Assembly: GCA_036172665.1 (NCBI GenBank) | Contig: CM069875.1 | Coordinates: forward strand, 17,019,806 to 17,083,805 | DNA: 64,000 nucleotides | From: Prosopocoilus inquinatus | Taxonomy: Eukaryota; Arthropoda; Insecta; Coleoptera; Lucanidae | Direction: 5' to 3' | Shown: piece by piece, positions 61,701 through 64,000 of the stretch | How the letters are laid out: the number at the start of each line of letters is the position of its first letter | Position numbering within the stretch: the first letter of the stretch is position 1 | Made by a program: the position numbers and the translations under genes | Notes under the pieces: model-generated | What the model was told of the DNA's origin: nothing | Databases searched by the model: none | What the model saw: only the letters and a program-made list of their open reading frames with translations

Positions 61701-64000
61701 GAGTAAGGATCGATTAGATACATCACAGGAACAACGCTAATGCGTGTTGTTTCGTTTAAAACTATTTCCAGCTTCAGCTGCGTCCGAGAACTTCGTATCT
61801 CACTTCAGAGTTACTGGAGTCCATCCAAACGTCAAATAACATGATAGATGAGTAAGGATCGATTAGATACATCACAGGAACAACGCTAATGCGTGTTGTT
61901 TCATTTAAAACTATTTCCAGCTTCTGCTGCGTCCGATAATTTCGTATCTCACATCAGAGTTACTGGAGTCCATCCAAACGTCAAATAACATGATAGATAA
62001 GTAAGGATCGATTAGATACATCACAGGAACAAGACGAATACGTGTTGTTTCGTTCAAAACTATTTCCAGCTTCTGCTGCGTCCGAGAACTTTGTATCTCA
62101 CATCAGAGTTACTGGAGTCCATTCAAACGTCAAATAACATGATAGATGAGTAAGGATCGATTAGATACATCACAGGAACAAGGCTAATACGTGTTGTTTC
62201 GTTTAAAACTATTTCCAGCATCAGCTGCGTCCGAAAACGTCGTATCTCACATCAAAGTTACTGGAGTCCATCCAAACATCAAATATGTTAGATAAGTAAG
62301 GATCGATTAGATACATCACAGGAACAACGCTAATACGTGTTGTTTCGTTTAAAACTATTTCCAGCTCCTGCTGCGTCCAAAAACTTTGTATCTCACATCA
62401 GACTTACTGGAGTCCATCCAAACGTCAAATAACATGTTAGATAAGTAAGGATCGATTAGATACATCACAGGAACAACGCTAATGCGTGTTGTTTCGTTTA
62501 AAACTATTTCCGGCTTCTGCTGCGTCCGAAAACGTCGTATCTCACATCAGAGCTACTGGAGTCCATCGAAACGCCAAATAACTTTATAGATGAGTAAGGA
62601 TCGATTAGATACATCACAGGAACAACGCTAAAGCGTGTTGTTTCATTTAAAACTATTTCCAGCTTCAGCTGCGTCCGAGAAATTCGTACCTCACTTCAGA
62701 GTTACTGGAGCCCATCCAAACGTCAAATAACATGATAGATGAGTAAGGATCGATTAGATACATCACAGGAACAACGCTAAAGCGTGTTGTTTCATTTAAA
62801 ACTATTTCCAGCTTCTGCTGCGTCCGAAAACGTCGTATCTCACATCAGAGTTACTGGAGTCCATCCAAACGTCAAATAACATGATAGATAAGTAAGGATC
62901 GATTAGATACATCACAAGAACAAGACGAATACGTGTTGTTTCGTTCAAAACTATTTCCAGCTTCTGCTGCGTCCGAGAACTTTGTATCTCACATCAGAGT
63001 TACTGGAGTCCATTCAAACGTCAAATAACATGATAGATGAGTAAGGATCGATTAGATACATCACAGGAACAACGCTAATACGTGTTGTTTCGTTTAAAAC
63101 TATTTCCAGCTTCTGCTGCGTCCGAAAATATCGTATCTCACATCAGAGATACTGGAGTCCATCCAAACGTCAAATAACATGATAGATGAGTAAGGATCGA
63201 TTAGATACATCACAGGAACAACGCTAATACGTGTTGTTTCGTTTAAAACTATTTCCAGCTCCTGCTGCGTCCAAAAACTTCGTATCTCACATCGGAGTTA
63301 CTGGAGTCCATCGAAACGCCAAATAACATGATAGATGAATAAGGATCGATTAGATACATCACAGGAACAACGCTAATGCGTGTTGTTTCGTTTAAAACTA
63401 TTTCCAGCTTCAGCTGCGTCCGAGAAATTCGTACCTCACTTCAGAGTTACTGGAGCCCATCCAAACGTCAAATAACATGATAGATGAGTAAGGATCGATT
63501 AGATACATCACAGGAACAACGCTAATGCGTGTTGTTTCATTTAAAACTATTTCCAGCTTCTGCTGCGTCCGAAAATTTCGAATCTCACATCAGAGTTACT
63601 GGAGTCCATCGAAACGTCAAATAACATAGTAGATAAGTAAGGATCGATTAGATACATCACAGGAACAACGCTAATACGTGTTGTTTCGTTCAAAACTATT
63701 TCCAGCTTCTGCTGCGTCCGAGAACTTTGTATCTCACACCAGAGTTACTGGAGTCCATTCAAACGTCAAATAACATGATAGATGAGTAAGGATCGATTAG
63801 ATACATCACAGGAACAACGCTAATACGTGTTGTTTCGTTTAAAACTATTTCCAGCTTCTGCTGCGTCCGAAAACGTCGTATCTCACATCAGACTTACTGG
63901 AGACCATCCAAACGGCAAATAACATGTTAGATAAGTAAGGATCGTTTAGATACATCACAGGAACAACGCTAATGCGTGTTGTTTCGTTTAAAACTATTTC
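58745..64000. repeat. Return of the 41-mer (B) order, running off the window
   Basis: About 58.75-59.69 kb matches about 26.58-27.53 kb at 32165 bp distance. From the shared acggcaaat monomer at 59445 the order follows 22.81 kb onward at 36632 bp: 59445, 61382 and 63912 have the same spacing (1937 and 2530 bp) as 22813, 24750 and 27280. Inside, near 62.49 kb one monomer is missing, and near 62.66-62.81 kb one monomer (ttcagctgcg, gtacctcac, gagcccatc) is extra, so total spacing is unchanged. A private gctaattcg lies near 60998. The last monomer starts at 63891 and is cut at 110 bases. Confidence 0.85.
62255..62400. repeat. 146-bp monomer, copy in right-hand B block
   Basis: Same 3-base deletion, 36632 bp after the monomer at 25623. 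It ties the right end of the window to the 20-26 kb domain by descent. Confidence 0.95.

Larger units (their letters stand above)
1..64000. repeat. 149-bp satellite array, about 430 head-to-tail monomers
   Basis: The motif gagttactgg recurs at 4, 153, 302, 451, 600 and so on, every 149 bp, to a last start at 63891. Nothing separates the monomers and none is inverted. The near-invariant parts are roughly monomer positions 66-76 (around cacaggaacaa), 86-94 (gtgttgttt) and 103-114 (ctatttccagc). The most variable sites are 3-4, 9, 13-14, 16-19, 24-25, 36-39, 43, 55, 65, 77-79, 83-85, 96, 99, 115-119 and 128-136. Forward stops sit in every monomer around positions 36-48 (tga, tag, taa in different frames), and 149 is not a multiple of 3, so the array cannot encode a long protein. 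Length, uniform orientation and HOR structure suggest a centromeric or pericentromeric satellite; that role is inference. I do not recognise the family or species. Confidence 0.98.

Noticed and set aside
1..64000. CENP-B box
   Set aside because: The tttcgtttaaaac part of the monomer has the TTCG half of the box, but the required CGGG half is missing at the right distance in the monomers I read.
1..64000. CRISPR array or bacterial iterons
   Set aside because: The repeat unit is 149 bp with no spacers; variation is scattered within units rather than confined to spacers, and no cas or replication gene is present.
1..64000. Telomeric, rRNA or tRNA repeat
   Set aside because: No short telomere-type repeat tracts, and the monomer lacks recognisable rRNA or tRNA features.
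1..64000. Species assignment from the monomer
   Set aside because: Length and style suit several plant and animal satellites, but I do not recognise the sequence; a search of satellite databases and of assembled centromeres with the consensus would settle it.

Overview
The whole 64 kb window is one uninterrupted satellite DNA array. The monomer is 149 bp, all copies point the same way, and they run from the first base to the last. Taking the motif gagttactgg as monomer position 1, the first monomer starts at base 4. The window then holds 429 complete monomers and a final partial one of 110 bases starting at 63891. This count closes exactly if twelve small indels are allowed for, and all twelve were located. 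I see no protein gene, RNA gene, transposon, CRISPR array, telomere repeat or unique spacer.

This points to a eukaryotic chromosome, most likely a centromeric or pericentromeric block resolved by long-read assembly. A 149-bp monomer is close to the length of nucleosomal DNA and within the range of many plant and animal centromeric satellites. A flowering plant is my leading guess, but I do not recognise the monomer and cannot name the species. Several of the commonest variable sites are CpG to TpG/CpA changes, which fits methylated repeat DNA.

Monomers differ from one another at a limited set of sites, and the order of variants reveals nested higher-order repeats (HORs). From left to right: a mixed segment (1-2.36 kb); a 28-monomer unit of 4172 bp present twice (about 2.37-10.7 kb), containing a 12-monomer offset duplication; a 37-monomer unit of 5509 bp present twice (about 10.47-21.49 kb), containing an 11-monomer offset duplication; a 41/40-monomer unit of 6106/5957 bp present twice (about 20.45-32.5 kb); a mosaic stretch (32.5-35.0 kb); a 13-monomer unit of 1937 bp present twice (about 35.0-38.9 kb); further shuffled copies (38.9-41.8 kb); a 9-monomer unit of 1341 bp present about three times (41.8-45.5 kb); more shuffled copies (45.5-52.6 kb); a 15-monomer unit of 2227 bp present twice (52.63-57.09 kb); and finally a return, at about 58.75 kb, to the variant order of the 20-32 kb domain, continuing to the window end.

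There are two broad families of variant order. One, called 'B' here, dominates 10.5-34 kb and 58.75-64 kb. The other, called 'C', dominates 34.5-58.7 kb. Both are also found near the left end. The array looks like the product of repeated unequal exchange and segmental amplification, with some events very recent. HOR boundaries below were read by eye and are good to roughly one monomer; the period lengths come from exact positions of rare marker variants.
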